Source: Pontiella agarivorans
GTDB taxonomy: Bacteria > Verrucomicrobiota > Kiritimatiellia > Kiritimatiellales > Pontiellaceae
Direction of reading: 5' to 3'
Length of the DNA stretch: 64,000 nucleotides
Assembly (NCBI RefSeq): GCF_034531395.1
Contig: NZ_JARVCO010000002.1
Location: forward strand, 248,001 to 312,000
The notes under the pieces were generated by a model, which ran no database searches, was not told where the DNA came from, and was given only the letters and a program-made list of their open reading frames with translations. Position 1 is the stretch's first letter. Each line of letters starts with the position of its first letter. This document shows, one piece after another, positions 17,362 to 26,215 of the stretch. The translations under genes were made by a program, and so were the position numbers.

Positions 17362-18027
17362 TTAGATGATAAGCTGACGTCGGATAATCAGGATGGAAAT
17401 TCCCGTCAATGAAATCATGATTATGGATCTGGGTTCGGGAATAACGGATGCATTCAGGTTGTCGAGTTGCACGCCGAACATGGCATCTGCAGAGCCGCCG
17501 TTATCATAGTAATTTCCCTGTATTCCATAAGCGGTGATGGCCGTTAGATCCAATCCGGGGGTTGTTCCGGCCGTTGACGTGATTCCATCGTTGAAATCGA
17601 CCCACGCAGAGGAGAATGTACTGGTGTTGAAGTCGGAGCTGGAAAAGTTGAATCGTTCACGGGTTCCGTCTGCATCCAACAGCAGCACTTGAATTACGTT
17701 TGCTCCATGGTCGGGCAGAAGGCGCGCTGTAAGTTCCAGAGCGATGGTTCCTGATAGGTTTAAATTCAGTCCGAGCGTTTCCGCACCTCCACTTACGGTT
17801 GGATTTCCGCCTTCCAGCGGGAGCACTTCCTGTCCGGAAACACTGCCGTCGGTGAAGGACTGAAACTGGTCAACCGGGGAAGCCCATGTGGATCCCGTAT
17901 ACGAGGATACGAGTGGATTTGTTGTTTCGAAATCTGAAATCAGTACATCGGAGGATGCTTCGACTGTGCAGCATGCAACTATAATGAGTACGGGGCTCAG
18001 CGACTTTATCGGAAGCCTGAATTTCAT
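17362..18027 (-). CDS. PEP-CTERM sorted secreted protein
   Basis: 221 aa. It has an N-terminal signal peptide (MKFRLPIKSLSPVLIIVACC), a Ser/Thr/Gly-rich beta-type exported domain, then IPEPRSIIMISLTG, a hydrophobic helix and a basic tail (IIRRQ). This tripartite end is the PEP-CTERM signal recognised by exosortase, which implies an EpsH/XrtA-type enzyme elsewhere in the genome. The frame continues upstream to 18174, but a perfect AAGGAGG seven bases before ATG 18027 fixes the start. Homologs usually go to the surface or extracellular matrix. The domain function is unknown. Confidence 0.85.
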   Translation of the reverse strand: MKFRLPIKSLSPVLIIVACCTVEASSDVLISDFETTNPLVSSYTGSTWASPVDQFQSFTDGSVSGQEVLPLEGGNPTVSGGAETLGLNLNLSGTIALELTARLLPDHGANVIQVLLLDADGTRERFNFSSSDFNTSTFSSAWVDFNDGITSTAGTTPGLDLTAITAYGIQGNYYDNGGSADAMFGVQLDNLNASVIPEPRSIIMISLTGISILIIRRQLII

Positions 18028-18514
18028 GTTAACCCTCCTTTGATATATTAGCTTTCTGAATAAGCATTTTTTATACCTTAGCTGAATGAATATTAAGTCC
18101 TTATCATCCGTTTTCGGTGAAGGGTAGCGAAGCGCTTCGGAGAGTGGTGGGCGGTATTTGCAGACCCGCTGCACCGCGAAAGAATGTATTGGAGCATAAG
18201 GGCGGTTTTGTTGCGGTTAGGAGAGAGGCGATGATTTTGACGGTTTCTATTAAGGGATCATGATCTGGAAATTTTTGGCAACGGTGGATCTGTGGGTCTG
18301 AACGGTGATCATTATTCTCAATTTGTCAATAAGGAGAAAATGTTGTGCTTTCGGAGAAGCTTGCCGACGCGGCCGTCAATCTCGTGTTTCATTACGTTTG
18401 TTTTCATTTAGACAGAATATCTTTTATCAAAATTCCTGTCGGTTCAATCGGCTGATCCTGTTATGAAAGCGCGCTCTTTAACCCGAATTTTTGATTAAAC
18501 AGGATTTCTTATCT
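18028..18514. other. Divergent intergenic region with a tiny possible ORF
   Basis: 487 bp separate two divergent genes, so it should hold both promoters. A 23-codon ORF at 18340-18411 (plus strand) has a textbook AAGGAGAAA ribosome binding site but no recognisable peptide. It could be a leader peptide, a small protein or chance. No repeats, tRNA or strong hairpins were seen. Confidence 0.4.
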
Positions 18515-20107
18515 ATGATTGCGACATCGAATATAACCATGCGCTTTGGTAAAGACGCCCTTTTTGAAGACGTCTCCGTCAAGTTTACCCCCGGCAACCG
18601 CTACGGCCTGATCGGAGCAAACGGTTCCGGAAAATCGACCTTCATGAAAATTCTGACCGGGCAACAGCAGCAGAGCGAAGGGGAAGTGGTCATCGGGAAT
18701 GACTGCACATTGGGATATCTCCGGCAGGATCACGCCGCATTTGATGAATTTTCAATCATTGATACCGTGTATCAGGGTAATCCCGAACTTTGGAAAATTC
18801 ATTGTGAGCGGGAATATCTCTACAATAAAGACGAGCTGACCGACGAAGAAAATGACCGGTGCGGCCATATTGAAGATGAGTTTGGCGAAGCCGGCGGATA
18901 TACCATGGAGTCCGAGGCGGCGACGCTGCTCGTGGGCCTCGGATTTACGGAAGACCTGTTTGAACAGAATATGACCGTGCTGCAGGGCGGCTTTAAACTG
19001 CGGGTGCTGCTGGCGCAGGTGCTGTTCGGGCAACCCGATATTCTGCTGCTTGACGAACCGACCAACCACCTGGACATGGAGTCGATCGAGTGGCTGGTGG
19101 ATCTGCTGAAGCGCTACACAGGGACCCTGATCACGATCTCGCATGACCGCTTTTTCCTGAACCAGGTCTGTACCCATATTGCTGACCTCGACTATCACGA
19201 AATCCGCATGTTCCCCGGGAATTATGACGACTTCACCATCGCGGCTCTGGATGCACGCGAGCAGCAGGAAAAGGCGAATAAGAAAGTCGAGAAACAGGCC
19301 AATGACCTGAAGGCGTTTATTTCGCGTTTCAGCTCCAATGCGTCCAAAGCCAAACAGGCGACGTCCCGCAAAAAACAGCTCGATAAGCTCGAAGTCACCA
19401 AAATCAAACCCAGCAGCCGCGTTTCGCCTTTTATCCGCTTTAATCCGAAAAACCGGCTGGGTGACAAAGTGATCGAGGCGAAGGATCTCTCCAAAACCTA
19501 CGATGAAGTGTTATTTAAGGATTTTTCCTGCACCATCGGGCCGGAAGAACGCGTGGCGATTATCGGTAAAAACGGCATTGGAAAAACGACGCTGCTGAAA
19601 ATTCTGTGTGATGAGCTGAAGAGTGATACAGGATCTATTATTTTCGGCGAAACCGTTGAAATCGGCATGTTTCCGCAGGACACGGCGGATCTGCTGGATC
19701 CGGCGGTCAGCGCACTGGAATGGCTCGGCCGTTTCGGTGACGGCGAATATAACGAAGTTGAGCTGCGCTCCTTCATGGGCCGCATGCTGTTTCGCGGCGA
19801 AGACGTGCTGAAAAAAGTGGGCGTTCTGAGCGGCGGCGAAAAGGCCCGTCTGGTTATTTCTAAAATGACCATGGAAGGGGGGAATGTGCTGGCGCTCGAC
19901 GAGCCCACCAACCACCTCGACCTTGAATCCATCGAGGCGCTCAACTTCGGCCTGTCGCTGTTTCCGAATACACTGCTGTTCGTCTCCCACGACCACCGCT
20001 TTATCGCCACCCTCGCCACCCGCATTCTCGAAGTCACCGAAACCGGCATCATCGATTATCCCGGCACACTGGATGATTACGAAGCCATGAAGCGCAACCG
20101 GAAATAA
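18515..20107 (+). CDS. ABC-F family ATPase (YbiT type)
   Basis: 530 aa, the length of E. coli YbiT. Two ABC domains have Walker A GANGSGKST (about 35-43) and GKNGIGKTT (about 350). Both carry LLLDEPTNHLD or ALDEPTNHLD Walker B regions. The signature is degenerate in the first domain (LQGGFKLRV) and canonical in the second (LSGGEKARL). There is no membrane domain, so it is a soluble ribosome-associated factor, not a transporter. ATG 18515 has AGGA ten bases upstream and starts MIATSNITMRFG, a typical N-terminus. A REP-type repeat begins 13 bp after the stop. Confidence 0.9.
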   Translation: MIATSNITMRFGKDALFEDVSVKFTPGNRYGLIGANGSGKSTFMKILTGQQQQSEGEVVIGNDCTLGYLRQDHAAFDEFSIIDTVYQGNPELWKIHCEREYLYNKDELTDEENDRCGHIEDEFGEAGGYTMESEAATLLVGLGFTEDLFEQNMTVLQGGFKLRVLLAQVLFGQPDILLLDEPTNHLDMESIEWLVDLLKRYTGTLITISHDRFFLNQVCTHIADLDYHEIRMFPGNYDDFTIAALDAREQQEKANKKVEKQANDLKAFISRFSSNASKAKQATSRKKQLDKLEVTKIKPSSRVSPFIRFNPKNRLGDKVIEAKDLSKTYDEVLFKDFSCTIGPEERVAIIGKNGIGKTTLLKILCDELKSDTGSIIFGETVEIGMFPQDTADLLDPAVSALEWLGRFGDGEYNEVELRSFMGRMLFRGEDVLKKVGVLSGGEKARLVISKMTMEGGNVLALDEPTNHLDLESIEALNFGLSLFPNTLLFVSHDHRFIATLATRILEVTETGIIDYPGTLDDYEAMKRNRK

Positions 20108-20120
20108 AACCGGGGCGTTG

Positions 20121-20260
20121 GGTAGGGCGCGACCGCCGGGCGCGCCGCATGTCCGCGGAGCCTGAAGTAGAGCTGGCAGTTCGTGCATGCTGAGCGTGCG
20201 GCGGACGGCTCGGCGAGCCGTCCCTACCTTTCGGACCGCCCGGCGGACGGTCCCTGCCTT
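20121..20260 (+). repeat. REP/BIME-type repeat, left copy (R1)
   Basis: It begins GGTAGGGCGCGACCGCC and ends near GGACGGTCCCTGCC. Three successive hairpins can form: GGCGCG..CGCGCC, GGACGGCTC..GAGCCGTCC (20213-20223 region) and GGACCG..CGGTCC. It matches R2 (20775-20912) along its full length with scattered substitutions, including the shared GCTGGCAGTTCGTGCATGCT. Confidence 0.85.
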
Positions 20261-20300
20261 TGGGCTTGTCCGGCGCTTTTCTCGCATTTAATATTCTTTC

Positions 20301-20747
20301 ATGCTTCCTGAAAGAAAAGGGCTTCCGCATGGCATTCCGTATTGGGTTGATTCCGGTTCGGAATATTTCATTACGATCTGCGCGAAACCCAGGGGCGTGA
20401 ATCAGCTCTGCCAGGAAAGCAGATTTGAATGCTTACGTGATTCCCTTCAGTTTCGGCAGGATCGCGGGGACCTGTGGGTTCATCTCTGTTTGCTGATGCC
20501 CGATCACCTGCATGCGATCATGAGTTTTAACCGCGATGTCGGCATGCAGAAATCTATTACGGACTGGAAGCGGTACACCTGCACACAGTCCGGTATCCAA
20601 TGGCAGCGCGACTTTTTCGATCATCGTCTCCGCGCCGATGAATCCTATATCGAGAAAGCGCATTATATCCGGATGAACCCGGTCCGCGCCGGGTTGTGTG
20701 AACAGCCCGAAGACTGGCTTTACGTTTGGGAAAACCGAAGCTGGTAA
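20301..20747 (+). CDS. REP-associated tyrosine transposase (RAYT, Y1/HUH family)
   Basis: 148 aa, compact for the family. Residues about 50-75 (VHLCLLMPDHLHAIMSF) contain the HUH metal-binding pair H-L-H. The late region FDHRLRADESYIEKAHYI, RMNPVRAGLC and a terminal DWLYVWENR are RAYT hallmarks; the catalytic Tyr is probably in the ESYIEKAHYI helix. It acts as a single-strand nuclease on REP hairpins. The gene looks intact. No ribosome binding site is obvious before ATG 20301, which suggests low expression. Its flanking repeats are the likely substrates. Confidence 0.88.
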   Translation: MLPERKGLPHGIPYWVDSGSEYFITICAKPRGVNQLCQESRFECLRDSLQFRQDRGDLWVHLCLLMPDHLHAIMSFNRDVGMQKSITDWKRYTCTQSGIQWQRDFFDHRLRADESYIEKAHYIRMNPVRAGLCEQPEDWLYVWENRSW

Positions 20748-20774
20748 CGTGCGATCGCCAAGTGATGCGACAGT

Positions 20775-20912
20775 GGTAGGGCGCGACCGCCGGGCGCGCC
20801 GCGAGTCTGCGGGGGCCGGAATATAGCTGGCAGTTCGTGCATGCTGAGGGTGCAGTGGACGGTTCGGCGAGCCGTCCCTGCCTTTCGGACCGCCCGGCGG
20901 TCGGTCCCTACC
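20775..20912 (+). repeat. REP/BIME-type repeat, right copy (R2)
   Basis: The same three-hairpin unit as R1, in the same orientation. Its right end GGTCGGTCCCTACC runs into mfd: reading leftwards, the TAG stop of mfd (20910-20908) is part of the GGTAGGGACCG terminus of the repeat. Confidence 0.85.
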
Positions 20913-23900
20913 ACTCTTCGGCTACGAGGGATATGATCTCTTTGAGCATGGGCGTGGTTTTGTCGCGGTTGAGGGTGGGGTGACGTCCGCCGTAGGTTTT
21001 GTACTTTTTCTCTTTGGACATCATGACCTGGAAATTACGGACGATGATCGATTTGAGGTCGTGTTCGGCGGCGGTGATGCGCAGTTCGGCGATGAGCATG
21101 AGACGCTGTACCTCCGGGGGCAGTTTGCCGAAGCGGTCTTTGATCTCGCGTTTCATCCGGGTGATTTCCTGTTTGGTGGCGAGAGCGGAAATCCGCTGGT
21201 AGAGGCGGAGCCGGAGGTTTTCATCCTCGATGTAATCGTAGGGAATAAAGGCGCCGTTTTCCCGGTTTCCAGACTTTGGAGAAAGGTCGAGGAAGTCGAT
21301 TTTCACGGTGACGTCCATGAGCGGCGGCGGTTTTTTGCCCTGCAGGATGGCGATGGTGCGTTTGAGCAGCTGGCAGTAGAGGTCGAAACCGACGGCGGAG
21401 ATATGGCCGCTTTGTTTGGCACCGAGCATATTGCCGGCACCGCGCAGTTCGAGGTCGCGCAGGGCGAGTCGGAAACCGGAGCCGAGGCCGGTGTAGCGCT
21501 TGATGGCGTTCATGCGGTCGCGGGCGGCGTCGATGAGGTCGCCGCCGGGGGTAAGCATCATGAAGACAAAGGCTTTGTGGTTGGAACGTCCGACGCGGCC
21601 GCGGAGCTGGTAGAGATCGGAGAGGCCGAAGCGTTCGGCGTTTTCAACGATCATGGTGTTGCAGTTGGGAATATCGACACCACTTTCGATGATGGTGGTG
21701 CAGAGCAGGATATCGAACCGGCCTTCGACAAAGGCGTGCATAATTTCGGAAAGTTCTTTTTCGCCCATCTGCCCGTGAGCGACGGCAATGCGGGCTTCGG
21801 GGACGAGGGCCATCAGTTTGGTTTCGACGGTATGAATGGTTTTGACGCGGTTGTGCAGATAGAAGACCTGTCCATTGCGGTGGAGTTCAGCGCGAATGGC
21901 TTCGGCGATGATTTCCTCGTCGTAAGGAATGACGTTGGTATCGACCGGTTGGCGTTCCTGCGGAGCGGTTTTGATGGTGCTGAGGTCGCGAACACCGGTG
22001 AGGCTCATATAGAGCGTGCGCGGAATCGGCGTGGCCGACATGGTAATGAGATCGACCTGTTTCCGCAGTTCTTTGAGGTGCTCCTTGGCGGTGACGCCGA
22101 AACGCTGCTCTTCGTCAATGATGACGAGGCCGAGGTTTTTAAAGTTTACGTCTTTGGACAGAATGCGGTGGGTGCCGATGAGGATATCAACTTCGCCCTC
22201 CAGGGTTTTTAAAAGGGTTTTGTTCTGCTGTGCTTTGGTGCGAAAGCGGCTGACCATATCGACGGTGACCGGAAATGCAGCCATACGTTCAGCACATGAG
22301 TCAAAATGCTGCTGGGCGAGCACGGTGGTGGGCACGAGTACCGCGACCTGCATGCCATCCATGACCGCTTTAAAGGCGGCGCGCATGGCGACTTCGGTTT
22401 TTCCGAAGCCGACATCGCCGCAGAGCAGGCGGTCCATGGGGCGCAGTTTTTCCATATCGCGTTTAAGTTCTTCGGCAGCAGTCAGCTGGTCGGCCGTTTC
22501 GGTATAGGGAAAGGCGGCTTCGAATTCGGCCTGCATGGCGGTGTCTTTGGAAAAACGGAATCCGCGTTTGGCCTGACGTTCGGCCTGGGTTTGCAGCAGC
22601 TGGGCGGCAATATCCTTTACGGCTTCTTCGGCCCCGGCCTTGTCGTTCCGCCATTTCCGGCCGCCGAGGGTGTGTGGTTTCGGCGCATTTTTTCCCATGC
22701 CTTTATAGCGGGTGAGCAGGTGGGCCTGGGTGACGGGAAGGTAGACTTTTTCGCTTTTAGCATATTCAATGGCGAGCACTTCCATGCTTTTGTCGGAAAA
22801 GGTGGTTTCAACGATGCCGAGATATTTACCGACGCCGTGCTCGACGTGCACGACAAAATCGCCGGGCTGGATGTCGGCCGCCTCGTTGACGCGCTCCTGT
22901 TTCTGAAAGCGTTTGGCCGTTCGGGCGTGGGCGCTGCGGTTGGTGTGGTAGGCATAGAAGTCGGCTTCGGTGATCAGCAGAATTTTCCGATCAAAATCCA
23001 CCGCACTTTCATGGATTACGCCTTTGTGGAGTTCCAGGGATTGGAAGCCTTCGAGGTCGGAATAAAGTTCCGTGAAACGATTGAGCGTGCCTTCGGTTTC
23101 AAAAAAGAAATGGATATTCCAGTCATTGGATGCTTCGGCACAGCGTTGATCGACAAAGCGTCGGCGGGATTCTTCCGCTTCTTTGGGATGGGTGTCGTAT
23201 GAAACGGCGACGAGCCCGGTATCGTAAAAGCTGAAACCGGTTTCTACAGGGCGATGCCGGGTCGATGATGTGACTTGTACGTCGTTAACGGTGAGCGTGT
23301 TTTCCGGAAGCAGGTCGGTGAGCGGGCAGGTTTCGTCGCCTGCAAAACCGAAGTCGAGCTGAGGAAGCTGGACGGATTCGGTTTTTTCGATGGAGCATTG
23401 GGTCTGGTCGTCGAAATAGCGGATAGAGTCGATTTCGTCGCCGAAGAATTCGATACGGACGGGGCGGGGCGAGCCGGGCGGCCAGCAGTCGAGGATGCCG
23501 CCGCGCAGGGCGGCTTCGCCCTGGGCATAGACTTCGATGCCGAATTCGTACCCGGCTTCGGTCATCCATGCGCAGAGTGTTTCAGGGTTGTGTTCTTCGC
23601 CGAGTTTCAGGGTCTGAACAGCCTGTTCCGATTTTCCGGAGATTGGAACGTCCTGCTCCATGGCCTGGGGGCAGGTGATGATGATGAAGCGTTGTTTCTC
23701 GGAGAGGAGTTGAACGAGTTTGAGGTGTTCGCCGAAGACCGCGGGGTCTTTTTCCATAGGTTGGAATAAGCAGGGGCGGGCGGATTCCGGTGATGCGGTG
23801 CCGCCTGTTTGCAGTAGACGCTGCAACGAAAGGAGTGATTCGTGGAGACGCTCCATTTCGCGAACGTCGGCTGCGATCCAGAGTACATTTTTTTCCAAGG

Positions 23901-24036
23901 TCTGGAACAGGTCGGCGCAGAGCAGAGCCTGAGCGCTGATCGGGGTGTCTGTCAGCTGAATGGAGCTGGTTGAAACGCCTTTAAGCACCTCTCCGTTTAC
24001 CCGGAGGGTGCTGATTTTCTTCTCTTGAAATGACAT
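20908..24036 (-). CDS. mfd: Transcription-repair coupling factor Mfd
   Basis: 1042 aa, about 100 shorter than E. coli Mfd, mostly in the N-terminal UvrB-like module. It removes stalled RNA polymerase and recruits UvrA. The CarD-like polymerase-interacting domain (about 390-460, GDFVVHVEHGVGKYLG) precedes the SF2 translocase with Walker A GDVGFGKTEVA, the DEEQ box, SATPIPRTL and TIIESGVDIPN; the C-terminal D7 region follows. The N-terminus MSFQEKKISTLRVNG has no close alternative start. The gene holds two exact and at least two near copies of the 15-bp palindrome. Its last codon and stop sit at a REP boundary. Confidence 0.95.
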   Translation of the reverse strand: MSFQEKKISTLRVNGEVLKGVSTSSIQLTDTPISAQALLCADLFQTLEKNVLWIAADVREMERLHESLLSLQRLLQTGGTASPESARPCLFQPMEKDPAVFGEHLKLVQLLSEKQRFIIITCPQAMEQDVPISGKSEQAVQTLKLGEEHNPETLCAWMTEAGYEFGIEVYAQGEAALRGGILDCWPPGSPRPVRIEFFGDEIDSIRYFDDQTQCSIEKTESVQLPQLDFGFAGDETCPLTDLLPENTLTVNDVQVTSSTRHRPVETGFSFYDTGLVAVSYDTHPKEAEESRRRFVDQRCAEASNDWNIHFFFETEGTLNRFTELYSDLEGFQSLELHKGVIHESAVDFDRKILLITEADFYAYHTNRSAHARTAKRFQKQERVNEAADIQPGDFVVHVEHGVGKYLGIVETTFSDKSMEVLAIEYAKSEKVYLPVTQAHLLTRYKGMGKNAPKPHTLGGRKWRNDKAGAEEAVKDIAAQLLQTQAERQAKRGFRFSKDTAMQAEFEAAFPYTETADQLTAAEELKRDMEKLRPMDRLLCGDVGFGKTEVAMRAAFKAVMDGMQVAVLVPTTVLAQQHFDSCAERMAAFPVTVDMVSRFRTKAQQNKTLLKTLEGEVDILIGTHRILSKDVNFKNLGLVIIDEEQRFGVTAKEHLKELRKQVDLITMSATPIPRTLYMSLTGVRDLSTIKTAPQERQPVDTNVIPYDEEIIAEAIRAELHRNGQVFYLHNRVKTIHTVETKLMALVPEARIAVAHGQMGEKELSEIMHAFVEGRFDILLCTTIIESGVDIPNCNTMIVENAERFGLSDLYQLRGRVGRSNHKAFVFMMLTPGGDLIDAARDRMNAIKRYTGLGSGFRLALRDLELRGAGNMLGAKQSGHISAVGFDLYCQLLKRTIAILQGKKPPPLMDVTVKIDFLDLSPKSGNRENGAFIPYDYIEDENLRLRLYQRISALATKQEITRMKREIKDRFGKLPPEVQRLMLIAELRITAAEHDLKSIIVRNFQVMMSKEKKYKTYGGRHPTLNRDKTTPMLKEIISLVAEEW

Positions 24037-24134
24037 GGCGGAAATGTAGGGGAAGAAATGGGATATGGGAAGGGTGGACTTTACGATCCGTCGCGCTATG
24101 ATTACCCACTTGTTTTCGGAAGAAGGAAGAGATC

Positions 24135-25202
24135 ATGGCTGATGTGAAAAATTTAAGTGATATTTCGTGGAAGGCATTCAAGACGTTGTCGTTGGCGGAG
24201 AAGGGCAGCTATTTTCGGGGAAGACACACGCTGATTGCCCAGCAGTTTACGCGCAGTGAGATTGAAGAGCTGTGTACACTGGCAACACGGATTAAACGGA
24301 TCAATAAGCGGCGGGCCGGGGCCAACTTCCTGAAGGGGCTGCTGTCCGACAAGCGCGCAATGCTTTATTTTGCGCAGCCGTCATCGCGTACCTATCTTTC
24401 TCACAATGCGGCCTGTCAGATTCTGGGGCTGGATACAATGGATGTGCGCGACCAGAAGACGTCGAGTGAGGTGAAAGGCGAAACGCCTGAAGATACGATC
24501 CGGACCTTCAGTTCGTATGCCGATATGATTATCATGCGCCATCCGGTGGGGGGGTTCGCAGAGCGCGTGGCCTGGATGATGGCGCATACGAAACGGGAAA
24601 TTCCGATTCTGAATGCGGGGTCCGGTGCGGATCAGCATCCGACGCAGGCGCTGCTGGATATCTACACGCTGCAACGAAGTTTTGAAAAGATCGGCGGGAT
24701 TGACGGCAAGCATGTGGCCTTTGTGGGGGATCTGGCGCGTGGGCGTACGGTGCGTTCGCTGGCCTGGCTGCTGACCCTTTATAAGGATATGACGCTTTAT
24801 TTTATTGCGCCGGACTCGCTGCAGATCGGGCAGGATATTCTCGATCAGCTGGACGAAGCGGGTACAAAATATGTGGTGACAGAGGATTTTGAATCCGTCA
24901 TGCCGAAGGCCGATGCCATTTATATGACCCGGATTCAGGATGAATGGGATGTGGATGGTGACGGCAGTACCACGGAGGCTTCGGATTATTATATCGGTGC
25001 GGAGCATATGGATATCATCAAGGATACGACGGTGATTCTGCATCCGCTTCCGCGTCGGCAGGAAATCAGCACGGAGATTGATAATGATCCTCGTGCGGTT
25101 TACTGGCGGCAGATGCGTAACGGGATGTGGATCCGTGCGGCGCTGATTCTGAAAACATTCGGCCGCGAAGATGAAGTGAACCGTTATTACGACGACTATT
25201 AA
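24135..25202 (+). CDS. pyrB: Aspartate carbamoyltransferase catalytic subunit
   Basis: 355 aa, longer than the roughly 310 aa enteric chain, because of an N-terminal extension (about 1-45) and internal insertions. It makes carbamoylaspartate for pyrimidines. The carbamoyl phosphate loop reads QPSSRTYLS (STRT-type with Ser for Thr). KGETPEDTIRTFSSYADMIIMRHP, ADQHPTQALLDIYT and ILHPLPRRQEIS complete the active site. No pyrI regulatory gene is adjacent. It is 71 bp upstream of a second carbamoyltransferase, so both carbamoyl phosphate users may share a transcript. Confidence 0.93.
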   Translation: MADVKNLSDISWKAFKTLSLAEKGSYFRGRHTLIAQQFTRSEIEELCTLATRIKRINKRRAGANFLKGLLSDKRAMLYFAQPSSRTYLSHNAACQILGLDTMDVRDQKTSSEVKGETPEDTIRTFSSYADMIIMRHPVGGFAERVAWMMAHTKREIPILNAGSGADQHPTQALLDIYTLQRSFEKIGGIDGKHVAFVGDLARGRTVRSLAWLLTLYKDMTLYFIAPDSLQIGQDILDQLDEAGTKYVVTEDFESVMPKADAIYMTRIQDEWDVDGDGSTTEASDYYIGAEHMDIIKDTTVILHPLPRRQEISTEIDNDPRAVYWRQMRNGMWIRAALILKTFGREDEVNRYYDDY

Positions 25203-25273
25203 TTTGGATGAAAAATGAGGATGGAGGCGCGAAAGGTCGCGGCTCACATTTGACGAATCACGAGGAAAATACG

Positions 25274-26206
25274 ATGGAACATTTAATTTCTCTAAAACTG
25301 TGGAGTCCCGAGAAGATTCGCGAAGTGCTGGATCTGGCGAAGGATGTGAAGGCGAATCCGGAAAAATATTACAACGCCATGGCGCACAAAAATCTGCTGA
25401 TGATTTTTGAGAAGCCCAGTCTGCGCACCCGTCTATCCTTTGAATCAGGGATGACTCAGATGGGCGGGCATGCGATTTATTATGATATGTCCACGTCGCC
25501 GATGGGCAGTGGAAAAGAGACCATCAGCGATTCCATGCGGACCGCTTCGCGGTTTGTCGATGTGGTTATGGCGCGGCTTTTTAAGCATGAAGATCTGCTG
25601 GAAATGGCTGAGTATTCCACCGTGCCGGTCATCAACGCGCTGACGGATGACAGTCATCCGTGCCAGATTCTGGCCGACCTCCAGGCGATTGAGGAGAAAA
25701 AGGGAAAAGTTGCCGGGCTGAAATTGGCCTATCTGGGCGACGGGTTCAATAATGTGACGCATTCGCTGATGTATGGCGGAACCAAAATGGGGATGCATGT
25801 TTCGGTGGGATCGCCGGCCGGCGAGGAGTTTTCTCCGCGGGCGGATGTGGTTGCGGATTGTGAAGAATTTGCAAAGGAATCCGGCGGATCTGTTTTTGTG
25901 ACTGATGATCCGGTGGAAGCGGTACGGGATGCTGATGTCGTCTACACAGATTCGTGGATGAGCTACCATATTCCGAAGGATCAGGAGGAAGCCCGCATTG
26001 CTAAATTTATGCCCTATCAGGTGAACAGCGCGCTGATGGCGCATGCAAAACCGGACGCGATTTTCATGAACTGCCTTCCGGCGATCCGCGGTTGCGAGCA
26101 GACTGCGGAAGTGATCGACGGTCCGCAATCCATTGTTTTTGATGAAGCGGAAAACCGGCTGCACGCGCAGAAAGCGGTTGTTCTTACGCTTTGCGGGGCG
26201 GCGTAA
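25274..26206 (+). CDS. Ornithine carbamoyltransferase-like protein with altered substrate motifs
   Basis: 310 aa, the usual length for ArgF. The carbamoyl phosphate site is standard: FEKPSLRTRLSFE, MARLF and DDSHPCQILADL. The amino acid side differs. The SMG loop of ornithine enzymes (usually D-x-W-x-S-M-G) reads DSWMSYHIP, and the C-terminal HCLP motif reads MNCLPAIRG with Asn replacing His. It may still be ArgF for arginine synthesis, or use another amine. GAGGAAA before ATG 25274 fixes the start over an earlier in-frame codon at 25208. Next to pyrB; no other arg gene is in the window. Confidence 0.8.
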   Translation: MEHLISLKLWSPEKIREVLDLAKDVKANPEKYYNAMAHKNLLMIFEKPSLRTRLSFESGMTQMGGHAIYYDMSTSPMGSGKETISDSMRTASRFVDVVMARLFKHEDLLEMAEYSTVPVINALTDDSHPCQILADLQAIEEKKGKVAGLKLAYLGDGFNNVTHSLMYGGTKMGMHVSVGSPAGEEFSPRADVVADCEEFAKESGGSVFVTDDPVEAVRDADVVYTDSWMSYHIPKDQEEARIAKFMPYQVNSALMAHAKPDAIFMNCLPAIRGCEQTAEVIDGPQSIVFDEAENRLHAQKAVVLTLCGAA

Positions 26207-26215
26207 GTTTCGGTG

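Larger units (their letters stand above)
20121..20912 (+). mobile_element. RAYT transposase gene flanked by direct REP-type repeats
   Basis: Two copies of a roughly 140-bp, GC-rich, hairpin-forming sequence (20121-20260 and 20775-20912) flank one transposase gene (20301-20747) in direct orientation. This is the arrangement of REP-associated tyrosine transposases: a domesticated single-copy gene of the IS200/IS605 relatives with its REP/BIME sequences. The right copy abuts mfd and provides its stop codon. The left copy sits 13 bp past the ABC-F gene. Confidence 0.85.

Noticed and set aside
20121-20912. CRISPR array or composite transposon at the repeats
   Set aside because: There are only two long, non-identical direct repeats around one gene. 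Neither short regular spacers nor terminal IS elements occur; RAYT/REP fits better.
20980-22212. Long ORF antisense to mfd (410 codons)
   Set aside because: The sense gene has all Mfd motifs; the antisense frame has low-complexity composition only.
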